The notes beneath the pieces are model-generated. The model was not told the origin of the DNA. It was given only the letters and a program-made list of their open reading frames with translations, and made no database searches. This document shows, piece by piece, positions 22,390 to 34,500 of a DNA stretch of 64,000 bases. Source of the stretch: Paracyclopina nana (taxonomy: Eukaryota > Arthropoda > Copepoda > Cyclopoida > Cyclopettidae); the NCBI GenBank assembly GCA_019096065.1, contig JAGUCH010000004.1:1860001-1924000 (forward strand), in the 5' to 3' direction. The position numbers were made by a program, and so were the translations under genes. Positions within the stretch are counted from its first letter, which is position 1, and each line of letters begins with the position of its first letter.

Positions 22390-23196
22390 ATGTCATCAAA
22401 TGTTGCTCCCACGATTTGGTTTCCTTCCATGAATGCTGACTGTGGAGCAAGTACCAAAGGATCTGACCAAATAGGAACTTTTAGCATTTTGGCTCTGCTA
22501 CTTTCAGTTTTTAACATCATCAACCTCTTAGCCTCAAATGTGAGTCAACATCTTAAATATGCATTTTGAACACTCGTTGACAAATGTATGTAGGTTAACA
22601 ATAACAATAATCGCAATAACATCAATGACAATGATGGCAACTTGAACACAGCGGACAATACGGAGAGCAATGCCAATTCAGGCAGTAATACAGCAACTCA
22701 AGTCATGATGGTGCCTCCCGGTGTAGGCAGAAGAAAACGTTCTACAACTTCACCTAGAGTCCACCTTATTGCTAATGTCTCCCAGCTAATGCTCAAAACC
22801 GATGAGGAAATCATTGCCTCTTTTCACTTGCCTCTCATAGATGACAACTTAATTGAAGAGATTCCACTGGGAATCATGATGACCATGTATGCATGGGGAC
22901 TGATGGAGGGAGCTGGACTTGATTGCCAATTGAGGAACTTGTGCGAACTCGGACAAAATTGTGCAATTTTTGGCCAGGGCTCTAGCTTAGCTTGCGAAAT
23001 GGGCGCTGAAGTGATGGCTAGGTGGGTAAGTGAAGATAGAGAGGAAAAAGCTACACTAGTGGCATCCTTTCAAAACGGAACGCAAGGAGAGAATTGCCAT
23101 GAGCTCTACGACTCTATATGCCCAGTGAAACATTGGAACATTCATGTGTCTCAAATGAGAAATCACACTACAATGCACAAGAAATGTAAGCAGTGA
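22390..23196 (+). CDS. Predicted secreted or membrane-anchored DM4/DM12-like protein, paralogue B
   Basis: Two exons, 22390-22539 and 22594-23196, join in phase (250 aa). A hydrophobic helix (FSILALLLSVFNIINLLA) precedes an Asn-rich run. A furin-type site (GRRKRS) follows, then a cysteine-rich domain with DCQLRNLCELGQNC and ENCHELYDSIC, the DM4/DM12-like pattern. The exon boundary falls between the helix and the Asn-rich run, as in paralogue A. The modelled start is only 2 bp after the paralogue A stop, so either the first exon is incomplete upstream or the two units belong to one transcription unit. Function unknown. Confidence 0.55.
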
Positions 23197-23925
23197 ATTA
23201 AAACAAAGTATATTACCTTGAAGATGATGCAAAAATACTCTCGCCTAAGTACATTCTTGAAGTGTTTTAGTCGCATAATCATTTGAAAAGAGTCGCCAAC
23301 TATGTCAAGTTTGAGAGTTTTAAAAGACTTGAGAAATTCAGAGGCAGAAGTCGTCAATCTGAAATTCGAAAATTAACTAAACAATAAACTCAGTAGTCAG
23401 TAAGCTGAGCGTGAGCCGTGAGCATTGGCATGTAAATGAGTGAATACTGAGTCTTGAAGTGAGCGTAGTATTTTAAGGCTGAATAAAAAATTCGTTGAAT
23501 CATAAATTTAAAAAATCACAAAAAGATAGGGAAAAATCTGATCACTTGTCGATCATACTTTGAAAAACAAAGCGGTTTATCACATGAATGTTCCTGCATA
23601 CAGGAATTTTGCACTTACTGACTGAATAAACTGAGGATTGACTTAGTTGTTCGATCAGCCCTTATTGGGAGCGTGCGCGCTACGCGCGCCCGCTCCCACA
23701 AATCATTCTGACACGGGCAAAAGGCAAAAATTGACGGAACCAATCAGATCAGAGAATTTAAAAGGACCAATGAAAATTGACCTTATCAATAGAATAGAAG
23801 TTACCGGGTGACAAGTAGCATACTGACTGCGAGTTGACCTCTTTAAGTAGCAAAGTCGACTTGACCAGTTGACAGGTAAAACTGTTAACTGAATTCTAAA
23901 TATAAAAAGTAGTCTTATTAGGGTG

Positions 23926-24139
23926 CACAGTGGTTCAAAAAGCTGTTTTCATGTGCATGAAAAATTCTGCCAAATCGCCAAATTCTCATTCTGCCCTAAA
24001 GCTTGGGATCACTCGAACACATTTTTAAAAGCTTGAAGCTTGATAAAGCTGAAAATTTCTGGTTCGTTTCATCACTACGTCCAGCCATTTCGCGAGTTTT
24101 TTCCCCGTGCTCGTTTAGAAGGGATTTTGAACCACTGTG
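23926..24139. mobile_element. Short inverted-repeat element nested in the Helentron-like copy
   Basis: Perfect 15-bp inverted ends CACAGTGGTTCAAAA (23926-23940) and TTTTGAACCACTGTG (24125-24139) enclose about 184 bp without coding potential. No target duplication is certain. The left end is also present as CACAGAGGTTCAAAA in copy 2 of the host element, so it may be part of the host and not an insertion. Confidence 0.35.
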
Positions 24140-24164
24140 TGGTTGTTCAAAAAGCGGTTTTCAT

Positions 24165-24658
24165 TAGAGGTGTATCGGGCCAAGAAATGTCGGGCTCGGG
24201 TCGGGCTCGGGCTTTTAAAAAATTACTCGGGTCGGGTCGGGCCGGGCCTGAACTTTTTTTTCAGGCTTCGGGCTTTTTCGGGCCAGTCAAAAAATGTTAC
24301 GGGCTTTTCGGGCCGAGACAAAATCTACAATTTTTCAGGAAAAATCTGAATAAAAATCACTTTATTGTTATGAAATTCTCATCAATTACTGAAGGTTATG
24401 CAAATGAAGGGATACTTAACAATCAAACTCAATATTAAAGCTCACAATCTGGAGCAATTGTTTTTCTGATTTTGAACAAGTTTTTGAATTTTTAAAAAAT
24501 GTCATTCGGGCCACTTCGGGCTTTTTGAAAATGACTTCGGGCTTTTTCGGGCTTTCTGTAAATCGGCCCGAGTCGGGCTCGGGCTGGGGTCTTATTTAGC
24601 TCGGGCCAGAAATTGGTATCGGGCTTTCGGGCTCGGGCCTGAGCCCGATACACCTCTA
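24165..24658. mobile_element. hAT-type MITE 1 with GGGCTTTTTCGGGC-type internal repeats
   Basis: Terminal inverted repeats TAGAGGTGTATCGGGC and GCCCGATACACCTCTA are perfect. The flanking 8-bp duplication GTTTTCAT lies at 24157-24164 and 24659-24666, the hAT signature. The 494-bp interior is studded with repeats of CGGGCTTTTTCGGGC and TCGGGC in both halves. There is no transposase ORF. Confidence 0.85.
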
Positions 24659-25123
24659 GTTTTCATGTGAATGAGAAAATCCGCTCACACAACTTTACAA
24701 CAATTTTTCTGACCATTTTAAAAACTACAACTGCCCTTTTCTGACCACCTACCAAAAAACGGCCAATGCTGTGTACTTTTTAAATTGACATAGAAGTGCT
24801 TGCCCCCCATAACTACCTAGCAAAGCTATTGACTTTGTAGAGATGAATGCCTCAAATAGTGCTGAACTGGCTGTACTACGTACCTACAGATATTTGTTCA
24901 TTTTGATCTTTGCTTCAATGGCATTTTGGTACTGAATTAAAGTACGAATATTAGCCGATGGAGCGCTTTAAGCCAAGGTAATAGAGTCGAGCTATAAGGA
25001 CTTTTAAAACGCCCGCTCCCTGCTGTCCACATTGTGGACGCCTAAATCTAGTTGTTTTTCAAAATTGGAACGGCCGCCGCGAAGAATCCGATTGTTTTTT
25101 GACGCAACACAAAAATTCTGACA

Positions 25124-26032
25124 ATGCCTGTTCGGAGCAAAAAGACCAAGGCCCAAGGGGCCAAGGACATTTATGAGAAGGCCGAGGATTTGCCCGAAGG
25201 CCGAAAAAAGCGATATGACTCCATTTTGGAAGATTTTGACAAGCAAAGTAAGTGTAATCACGAACATTCTCGCATCCTCATTCATGGCATGCTTTTTTCA
25301 GTTGAAGCTCGCATTGAGCAGTTTTACTCGGCGGTGTCAGCCATGGAGACTCAAATCAGGTCTCAATTCAAGGTCGCACTCCTCCAGCAGCCGAGGTCTG
25401 TGCGTTGCCTCAAAGCCGAAGACTTCTACTATGAGTCAGCCAGAAAGGAGAATGACATGCACAACATCACTGTGGAGTGTGCCAAAGTAGCTGTGTCCGT
25501 CACGAACTCAGTCACCGACGAAGTGAAGACCACAGTCAAGAAGGCCGCCAAAGGCCGAAGCAAGAAAAAGAGCAGCATTCTTGCTCAGGCACCGACCAGT
25601 GTGCGAAGGTCCACGCGAAAAAGAGCTCAACCTTCGTGGCTGAGTGAGACGCCCTTGGCCTCGTCCACCATGATGGCAGCTGCATTGGGATGCACCACAG
25701 CCAAAACGAGGCGAACGAAGGGCCAAATGGTGTCTCAAACGCCCATGGCCAACATCAGCTCGATTCACCCCATGATCACTCCTAAATTTGACATCAACAC
25801 TCCTCTTGTTGGCACAGCTATGAGGACCCAAAAACCAGAGGAGAAATTCCTAGTTTCGATGAATGGCAGCCCTGTGTGGCTTGGAGGCCGCAAGGGAAAG
25901 AAGAATGACAATCTCATTCCTTTGCCCTTGGGCAATGGGCAAACCTTGGTGATTCCAGCTGACAACCCTGAAGTTCAACCCATGATCCAGAAGCTCATCA
26001 AGGACTGCATGGACATCATGAATAGGAAGTAG
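25124..26032 (+). CDS. CDCA8: Borealin, chromosomal passenger complex subunit
   Basis: Two exons, 25124-25247 and 25302-26032 (284 aa). The N-terminal basic/helical region (about 1-80), with KKRYDSILEDFDKQ and IEQFYSAV, matches the borealin segment that bundles with INCENP and survivin. The middle is basic and Ser/Thr-rich, as expected for Aurora B/CDK1 regulation. The C-terminal PLPLGNGQTLVIPADN segment (about 235-284) matches the borealin dimerisation domain. By family knowledge it targets Aurora B to centromeres. The 54-bp intron has consensus ends but is a multiple of three without a stop, so retention would give a 302-aa product. The Helentron-like element ends just upstream. Confidence 0.9.
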   Translation: MPVRSKKTKAQGAKDIYEKAEDLPEGRKKRYDSILEDFDKQSKCNHEHSRILIHGMLFSVEARIEQFYSAVSAMETQIRSQFKVALLQQPRSVRCLKAEDFYYESARKENDMHNITVECAKVAVSVTNSVTDEVKTTVKKAAKGRSKKKSSILAQAPTSVRRSTRKRAQPSWLSETPLASSTMMAAALGCTTAKTRRTKGQMVSQTPMANISSIHPMITPKFDINTPLVGTAMRTQKPEEKFLVSMNGSPVWLGGRKGKKNDNLIPLPLGNGQTLVIPADNPEVQPMIQKLIKDCMDIMNRK

Positions 26033-26069
26033 TGCTTGCTGGGCTTCTTTCAATTCGTGATCCAATTTT

Positions 26070-26092
26070 CGAGTGTGTGTGTGTGTGTGTAG
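26070..26092 (+). repeat. (GT)n microsatellite in the borealin 3' region
   Basis: A short run of about eight GT dinucleotides lies between the borealin stop and the UGGT stop, in the 113-bp convergent interval. Confidence 0.7.
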
Positions 26093-26145
26093 TTTTTTTT
26101 TAATGAAAAAACAATGATCACAATGGGACTAAAAATGCAAATGAA

Positions 26146-29100
26146 TCACAATTCCGTATGATGATGATGCTTCTTGCCAAGCTGTAGTTCTTCAGTAAAG
26201 GTGGATATTTCATTGTCATACTCAGTCCACTCGGAGACGATTCGCCTGGCAGCCTCTAACTTGGGCTCTTTAGTCAGGGGATTGTTGCAGAGATCGATGC
26301 TCTTGGCTGTGGCCAATGACCCTTTGTCACACCACGTTTCACACCACAGCCATTCTTGCGGCAGAGACTTGATTGGCACTTGGTGGATCATGTTGTTGGG
26401 CAAGTCTTGATCTAAATTTGACAAAGAGTTGGGGTCTTGGCTAAGGGCCTGGTACTGGCCCCTGAGACGGTCCCCTGCAGCAATTTGCCTGAACTTGACC
26501 AAGTCGACCACATAGAGTGCGGAAATGTGGTACTTTCGTCCAGCCAAGTGATTCTTCCAGTAGCCTTGCTTCCAGAACCTGAATCCTTCCATCTCAGCAT
26601 TCGAGTCGCAGAACGGAGTGTACCTGTGATAAGAAGATGAGAACGGTTCTTTTCAATAGTAATTATTGAGCCGTACCCATACGGAGCCCCTCCAAGGTCC
26701 ATGTCTCGCAACTCGGTCAAATCAGCCCTGACAATTTGGTCCGTGTCCACAAAAATGATCTTTTTCACGTCGAGGGGGAACATGACGTCCAAAAATAGGA
26801 TTTTGTAGCCCCAAATGATCCTTTGCTTCTCTGTCTGTTGATTAAGCCAACGAGGCCATTTGTACTGCACATACTCGTACTGGAAACCGTATTTCTCTGC
26901 ATAGTATGGTAAAAACTGCTTCAACGTGGGGCTGAGGTAGTTTTTCAAAATCCAAAACTTCACAGGGGCTTTCGTCGTTCTCATCACAGACATCATCATT
27001 ATCCTTAGGAGCCTTTCATACAAATGTCCGGATGCAAGGCAGAAAATGTTCAACGTTTCCTCTGATTTATCCTTGTCGGCTCCACTTTTGCCTGGTAATT
27101 ATAACAACATGATCATTACTGTCACATAAAATTATTATGTGTTAGAAACTCAAACCTGAGAATGTTGAAGTTATGGATCCCCAAATGGATTCGTCATTCT
27201 TGTCTCTGTCACTTTCAAGCAACTCCTGGTCGTGTTTGTCTGCTTTCTTCGTCACCTTCAGTTTGACAATTTTGCTTTGGAACGAGGAGATCAAAATGGG
27301 CAAATCTTCATTTGAATCAACATTCACATCTCTGCCATCCACACTGGAAATGTCGTAAAGCTCTGAGCTGCGGCCTTCACGAAGCCTTAGCAGCCATCTG
27401 CCAGGGCTGCTTTTGAGCTGTAAATAGCCAAGATTGGCCATCACAATTGTGTCCACAACCACTGGCTCCAATTTGGTCCCAAGGGTCAATTGAAGGCCAC
27501 GAGGAGGGTTTCCAGTGTATGCCTCAAAACAGTGTCCTTCAAGCAATAAATACTCCAGCTCAAACTCCGAATGGACAGATGTGCCCTCAACGTTGGCCAG
27601 CTTAATGTTGTCCAAATCATAGGCAGACTTGACGGGCTCGATCAGCCAGTTGTCAGGTATGTGGTAATGCATAGTAAAAATGGGCTCTTCTGGCAAATTG
27701 ACAAACTTTGCCATTGGCCCTGAGGTCAGCTCTCCCATGGGAGTGAACATAAGCTCTGGCTCTAGGACAAGCCTAAAATATGACTTTTGAGGCAATTGGC
27801 TGTGCTTGTCGACACAGTTGAAAAACACCCTGATCTTGGCATTCACGACCTTTGACAGCACTTGCAAAGTGGCCACAATCTTCTGAGAGCCTTGACTCAC
27901 GGGATCCATGACGGCTACAATGTCAAAAGCTGGCTTGTGTACATCCTGGGGATCAATTTTGATCACACTGTGCTTGTCAGAGCTGAATTCCACTTGATGA
28001 CGAGCCTTGGTGCTCTCTGGACGAGACAACAACAAAGAGCACAATTTCATGGCCAAGTTGCTTATCTCTGGGTTTGACTTGACATCAAAGTGAGTGTACA
28101 GGGCATTGACCATTTTCTCGCCGAATTGGGCAATGCTGAATTTCTCCAAAAGATTAAAGTCATCTGTTCCAAACACTTCCTCTTGGGAGAGAGGCCCAAT
28201 GATTCTTCCATTGAGAATAACTCCATTTTTGCCCTGAGCAAAATTAGCCAATGCTTTCTTGATGAATATCTTATGAATTTCAAAAACTTCATCAGTCTCC
28301 TTGACAGCCTTAAAAGCCTTGATAAAGGCCTCCATATCCGCACCGGGTATGTCAAAGTCTTCCATTTTCTTCTTTCCCTTTTCCAAATTTTTCAGCTCCT
28401 TCAAAATCTTCATCAAAATATTTCTCACTCCTATTGTATTCGACTGGCTATCGAGAGCTGCTTTGACAGCTTTGGTAGCAAGTCCCGGAGGTCCTTGGTG
28501 GTTGAAGATGACTCCGATTCTCAGCTGGGTACTTGACTTGATTTGGCTCAATGCTCCTTTCAAGATGCTGATTCCTTGGTCGCTCTCCAAGTCGAGCACA
28601 GTCCAAGCTGTCAAAACGTGCAGCTTCGTCTCATCTTTCTGGCTCGTTAAATACTGCAAATGTTTTGCGATTGTGCCAGCCAAGAGGTCCTTGCTGTCGA
28701 TAGCGGCAAATGTATCTAGTTTCAGGGTAGGCAACGATTCTCCAGTCAAATCCAAGAACATGAGCTCGTCTACCTCTTCCTTGAGAATTCTGTCATTCAA
28801 CCTAGGCATAATGTTGGGCTGCTTCATCAAGTAGTCAAGACAGTCATCCTCGTCTTTGAGCTGATTTCTGTAGACAGCCTTTTGGATGACGGTTGTCTCC
28901 TTCATAATTGCCATCATGAGAGCCTCCTCAAAGTCTTGCCCGTTCAGGTTCTTCTTGTCCATTGGCACTCCATTCATAAGGACATAAGGCAAGTTGCCAT
29001 AGCTGAACCCAGACCTGTCCATAAAATCCTGCGCCAACGCCCGTCCCACGTCGTACTCTGACTCCGCATCAAACACTTCTTTGGATGCAGACTCACCATA

Positions 29101-30925
29101 CTTTGCCTTGAAGGCCTTTTTGGTGATGTCAATCTTAATGTCCTGGCCTTCATCCTCAACCATGTCATACACGGAGCTAATAAAGCTGATAGCTTCCAAG
29201 TTGCCCTTGGACTGCTTGATGTAATTGAACGCATTCATGAGTGCCACTCCAGCATCATTGCCGCCGTGATTCTCTTCCATATTGGGACTGACAGCAAATA
29301 CCAAGCCGACCCTGGTAGGAGCTCTTTGGAGTATCACAGAATCGAGCATTTTCAATAATGGTCGCGTGTCTGCTTTAGAGGGATCTGCGATGAGGACCAA
29401 GTTGAAGAAATTCTTTCTCACACTCCTCATCATGCCAGGGAAAGTGGGCCTGAGCATTTCCATCACTGATTCTGGCCAGCCTTGGTACATTTTGTCTTTC
29501 TCCAAGTCGTTGATCCAGTTAACTGCAGAATCACGAATGTCAACGCCATAGCTCAGCTTGGAGTTGCCCTTGAAGTCCATGGAGGTCAGCTTGGTGGCCA
29601 CTTCATCGGTGATGCCCAAACGACCAAGGCCATCGAGGACTTTGGCCTCAGTCTTTATGGTCTCGAGCACCGTGAAGATATCAACGTATCCCATGTCGAA
29701 TTGAAGACCGTTGATGAACAATGCTGCATCAGAGGGCTGCAAACTCATTCTTTCGAGAAATACCTCTCGGTTGTTTTTCACTTCTTTTTTCAGGTCCTTT
29801 GACACTGACGTCTTCGACAAAGGTCTGGCATACGAAGGAAAATTGGAGGCCAAATCAGCTAGCGTTGAAAGCTGCTTTTCTTTGGGACTGTTCAACACTC
29901 TGGCCACCGTTTGAAGGCTGAGATCTTGGAGCTGCCAAACTTTCATTGGTGCCATCGGATTGTTTTCATCAAGCAGAAACTGCTTAAACTCTCCCAGCTT
30001 CTCTGCATCCTCTGGATACTTTTCATTCAAGATATCAAAGTTGAAGCCGTTGATGTCATTCAGCTTGTCATCGCCGAAAGCCTCCGAATCGTCAGAGTTT
30101 TCGTCCGACTTTTCAGCCGAAACCTTTCGGTCGTCTTGGGCCTTATACTCGGAGGATTTGATTTGCAGCTCAACGCCATAACCTGACAGCCTGAGTTTCG
30201 GGTCTTTTTCTCGGTTGGTGAGATAGTGGCGAAAAATGTACTTGATTTTGCCTTGGCTGGCCAAAGTCTTGAGCTTATCGTGGAATAGGTGGAACTTTTT
30301 CGTGCCAACCTTGGCATAAAGCACGACTTGGATCTTTGCATCTTCGTCGTAATGGACGTATCGATGGTCGCCCTCGACCTCTTTGAATTCGCTCTCATGT
30401 GGGCTGTCGACATTTTCTGGAAGTTCACAACTCAAGTGTCCATTAAAGTCAACGATAGTGTCACAATTTAGTTTGTCAACTCCTCGGTCTTTAGCAATTT
30501 GTTGAAACATTTCGATTTTGGGCGAATTGCTCCTCAAAGCTAATTCAAACTTGAGCAGCTTGATTTGGCCCTCGGTCAAAAAGCTGAAAACAAAAAGGAA
30601 CAGCAATGAAAATAGTTAGTTTGTGTATTGTTGTTTTTTATAGATAGGCTTACCGGCTGGAGAATTCAATCACTTTCTTATATAGCTCCTCATCGGTGAT
30701 TTTGGACTCGAGGTCGACATTGTCAGGCTCGGAGAAGTAGTCTAGAAAGGCCCAAAAGTACGCATTGTTCTCAGAGGCCAGATATTCCGAGGCCTCTAAG
30801 AGAAACGGTGTTCGGGACCATTTGGCATTAAGTAACGTAGACACGACTTTGGCCTTTTTGTCCACCGAGCACCAAACAAGGCTACAAGCCGAACACAGCA
30901 TGAGAAAGACCAGCGTCTTTCTCAT
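26146..30925 (-). CDS. UGGT1: UDP-glucose:glycoprotein glucosyltransferase
   Basis: Four exons: 30925-30654, 30583-27156, 27091-26677, 26623-26146 (1530 aa, the normal family length). A signal peptide ([19 protein letters not shown]) starts the protein. The large second exon covers the thioredoxin-like and beta-sandwich folding-sensor domains. The C-terminal GT24 catalytic domain starts near 1235 and has the DTD metal/UDP motif (about 1349-1351), then the [18 protein letters not shown] segment. The chain ends in HTEL, a KDEL-type ER retrieval signal. By family knowledge it reglucosylates Man9-7GlcNAc2 glycans on misfolded glycoproteins for another calnexin/calreticulin cycle. The gene symbol is by orthology group; animals with one copy use UGGT. 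All junctions are in phase. Confidence 0.96.
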
Positions 30926-31529
30926 TTTGAAGACTTTTGCGGACTTGTTTGAATACCTAAAGTTGAAACTTTTCCATAAGATTAACTTGCCGGATGAATT
31001 GCCCAAGAGAAGAATCACAAAAAAATCGGACCATAACAAACCTCGATCCTCTGAAAAACACCTAAATGCTCCAAAATTAACGCTATTAAGGCCATTTTGT
31101 CGAAAGAAATCCAAATTGATGCAAAATCAATGGTTATTTCCTTTTCACGCATATGTTTATTTTTGCGGTCTGCAATTTGACGACTAATTAAAATTGACGC
31201 AAATTTGATATGCAAACTGGCTTAGAAAATGACGCTCGCTTTCCCCTAGCCATGTTGACAACTTTTTGACCAATCAATTTATTGCAAGTGTTCAAGAGGT
31301 GGCAAATCAGGCAATCGCGGACCGAGACAGGAATAAGTTGCATAATATGGTTGCATGGTACCATTTTATTCTTAAATCTTGATGACATTTCACACCTACT
31401 TGGCAAATTCCAAAGTAACATTTCAATGTTATAACTATGTCCCACACGAAACGGACGAATACTGCATGTTAGAAGCATAAATGTCAATGCATTTTCCATT
31501 ATTTCATATTAGGTACATAGTAACTCCCT
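30926..31529. other. Interval between UGGT 5' end and CPSF4 3' end
   Basis: 604 bp holding the UGGT promoter/5' UTR and the CPSF4 3' UTR; both genes are on the minus strand, head to tail. I see no further exon or repeat. Confidence 0.4.
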
Positions 31530-34500
31530 TTAATCGTTGCTATGGGTAGGAATGTGTCTTTTTCCAGCATTGGAACTGAGAAAAGCCAAGTGGCCTTTGG
31601 TACACCGGTTGGCAAAGTGTCCATTTTCACCGCACTTGAAGCACACAATTTCGTCCAAGTTTTTGATGCGACCGCTCCTTTCTCCTGTGATATTATGAAG
31701 TGGGTTTCCATATGGACGATGATTGTAGCCAAACTCAGTCAACTGGAAAAAAATAGAGGTCAATACTCATTTTTCCAAATAGCAGCTTCGGACTGCTAGC
31801 CACAAGCAATCCTGATACAAGCTTACGGATTCGGAAATCAGTTTTTTGGCCCAAAGCCCTTGTAATGGTGTGAAAAGTTGGAAAATCAAGTTTCATGAGC
31901 ACTCTAGGGTGGTTGTTGTCGTATTGCAGGATTGGCAATCACGAGCTCTGGGTCGACCTGGTGAGCCCGGGGCGGGCGGTGAGCGGCCTCGAAGTATCAC
32001 GATGTTCAGGGCTGGCTGAGGTCGATTGATATAAGATGTGAATCACGAAATAAATCTGTAGAATCCAGAAATGCAGGGTAGTGTCGTTTATTTAGACTTT
32101 TCACTAGGAAATCTAAATAACAACTAACGTCAATTTTGTTATTCTATGTACAGCTTTTTGTTTACATTTCGGAACTTGAAGTCGCAGTAAAACGCAACCT
32201 CTCGATATCTTTACAGTCCCCCTGTTAAGTTTTAGCTCTTTTTTCAATTGTCGAAATGTTAAGGTTTTTGTTACAAGTTTACCGGAGTCAATGGTCGAAT
32301 TAAAATGATATCATATTATATTTTCATCAATTTTCTATCACACTTAGCGGTCGCCGATCCTCTTGAACTCAAACGTTGTTCCACGCTTTACCATCTTGAG
32401 TCTCAAATCCTTGTCCAACGTCATGACTGCGACAGCGTGCATGTGGGCCGTGATCCTTCTAAGCACGTGCAACTGTACCAGATTGAACTTGTCATGGTCC
32501 TTGGCAGAGTGCCCAACGTGGCCGCACTCGGCGCATCTTTGCAGCATCATTGGGCACGCCCCGATTGTGTGGTCGTTGCCCAGACATGTGGGGAGGGTAC
32601 ATCCCTCATGCCGATTGCAATCCTCGGTTTTGTGGCCATTCAACCCGCAAACAGTGCATGGATGGGGCGTTTCGACTGCATAAGACTTCTTGACGTCCTT
32701 GAATGGCAGAAGCAGATGCTCAACCCTGTCGCTGAAGGTGTCTATCTCTTCCTGGCTCATCCAGTCCTCGATGTCGCTACCGACCTCGCATTGCCACTGC
32801 ATAATGTCGACGTCAGGCACCATGTTTACTACGCTGCGGTCAAAGATGAACTCTCTGCCGAACTTGGCGAAGTTGTCGCAGGTTTCTCGATGGTTGTTGT
32901 AATAATGGTACGTCTGCACCAGCGGCCTCAGCGATCTTTCGTCGGGCTGCTCCGGACAACTAGGATCCAGTAGCAACCCTTCGAAATATCTAACGGTTTT
33001 GCCACTGATCTCAATTGGTCGGTTCAAGTACAGCGCTGCCAAATACATCATCTGTCCCCTGATGCAACTGTCATTTGCCATTCCGTTTTGTAGAGCAAGT
33101 TTTGCTGCGGTAAACTCGAGCAGGGCCAGTGGGGTAAATTGGTCCTCTCGATCATAATACAACGTGCTTGGCAGATACTTGTCTACTGGCATTGCTCGGT
33201 GTTCCTTCTTCCAGAATGGTTGCTTGATCGTTGTCTTCACTTCAAGTATTTTTAGGGCCGCGTTCTTGGACGATGGTGGCTGCTGCTTGTCCCATGAAGG
33301 CTTGAGCAGGACTACCAAGTGTCGGGCGTCCATCCAGCTCCTCACTTTGATGCCAATCCTCGCGAATTTTGGCAGGTCCTCATAGACGCTGAAGCCCAAT
33401 TTGCAGATCGACTCGTCTTCTAGCAGCTTCTTGATCCTCGGTGGAATCTCTTTTCCCAGCGTGCTGTGGCCGACATACATGACCCTCACCCCTGCTCCAA
33501 CGCCGTTCGTCGCTCCAAAATGTGCGTACGCGAAGGTAGTGCTCTCTTGGCCGACCGTGATGGGCTTTTGGCAGTGGTAGGTGATTTTGTAATCTTCCGA
33601 CAGCCCTTCTGTGTCAAATGTCATGACCCGAGTCTGATTGATCTCCTCGTAGAACCCGCTCCTTTCCAGCATCAAGTCAAACTCGTCGACGTGCTCGAAG
33701 CAGTATTCGCTCTCAGCATCCTCGACTAATCCATGGAGCAAGGTTTTGCCTCTCCCCGGCGTTTCCAAGTCATAAACTGATCCTTTGGCCATCCTCGCTC
33801 TCTTCAAGGCATCTGAGATGGACAAATAAGGGTAAGTACCTTTTTTCCTGTCGACGCAGTCTCTGTCCTCGAATGGCGTTGATGCCTGGCAAAGCAGTCT
33901 GCCACATGCCTTGTTTTGGAACTTGGCCAAATCAACCGGCTTGTAGAGTGCTCCCACTTGAGTTTCAGGGCAGCCTTCCTTGGTGATCCTCTTGGCATCT
34001 TTGTCATTCCCGGGGACGTTGATTTCCTTTGCTGGGAGCTTTCTAGTCAGAGCTCGAATGTCGCACATGATATCGTCGCCGGTGATTTCAGTCAATCTTT
34101 CGGCTGCCAATTCATCTTCCATTCCCGCAGGTATATAGGTTGTGTGGTGCTCTGACGGGGCTCTTGATGAGCTCTTCGAAGATGCTGCCGCGCTCTTTGG
34201 CTCATCCACCTCCATAGGCATTGTGCCGCTGGTGCCAGCCAGGACATTTCCCAGTCCGGCACCGGTGGCCTCGACCATGGTATCAGTCTGGGCTGAGTTC
34301 TCCTGAACTTGGCATTCAGCTTGAGCCGCCGCTTCTTTTACCGCGATGACTTCCATTTCTCTCCCTGCTGCCGCGTTCGTCATTTTGACCAGCTCGAATA
34401 TCTTGTCCTCGGTTTGTTTTGAGTAAAACCTGATGCTCTTGGGGAGGCTGGCGATCGCTTGTATTTGCTCTTCTGTCATCAACTCGCCAGTGATGGCCAA

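Larger units (their letters stand above)
23663..25051 (+). mobile_element. Helentron-like non-autonomous element, copy 1 (with nested insertions)
   Basis: It shares both ends with 63157-63943. The 5' end begins TTGGGAGCG followed by a GC palindrome. The 3' end has the inverted sub-terminal repeat CGCCCGCTCCC (25010-25020), then a perfect 7-bp-stem hairpin GTCCACATTGTGGAC (25025-25039), then 8 nt and CTAG before a T. Hairpin plus CTRR is the Helitron-type 3' end, and short sub-terminal inverted repeats are described for Helentron-derived elements. No ORF. It is longer than copy 2 because of nested insertions. It stops 72 bp before the borealin start codon. Confidence 0.6.

Noticed and set aside
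27862..30471. Plus-strand ORFs of 60-177 codons inside UGGT
   Set aside because: Antisense shadows of the long UGGT coding exon.
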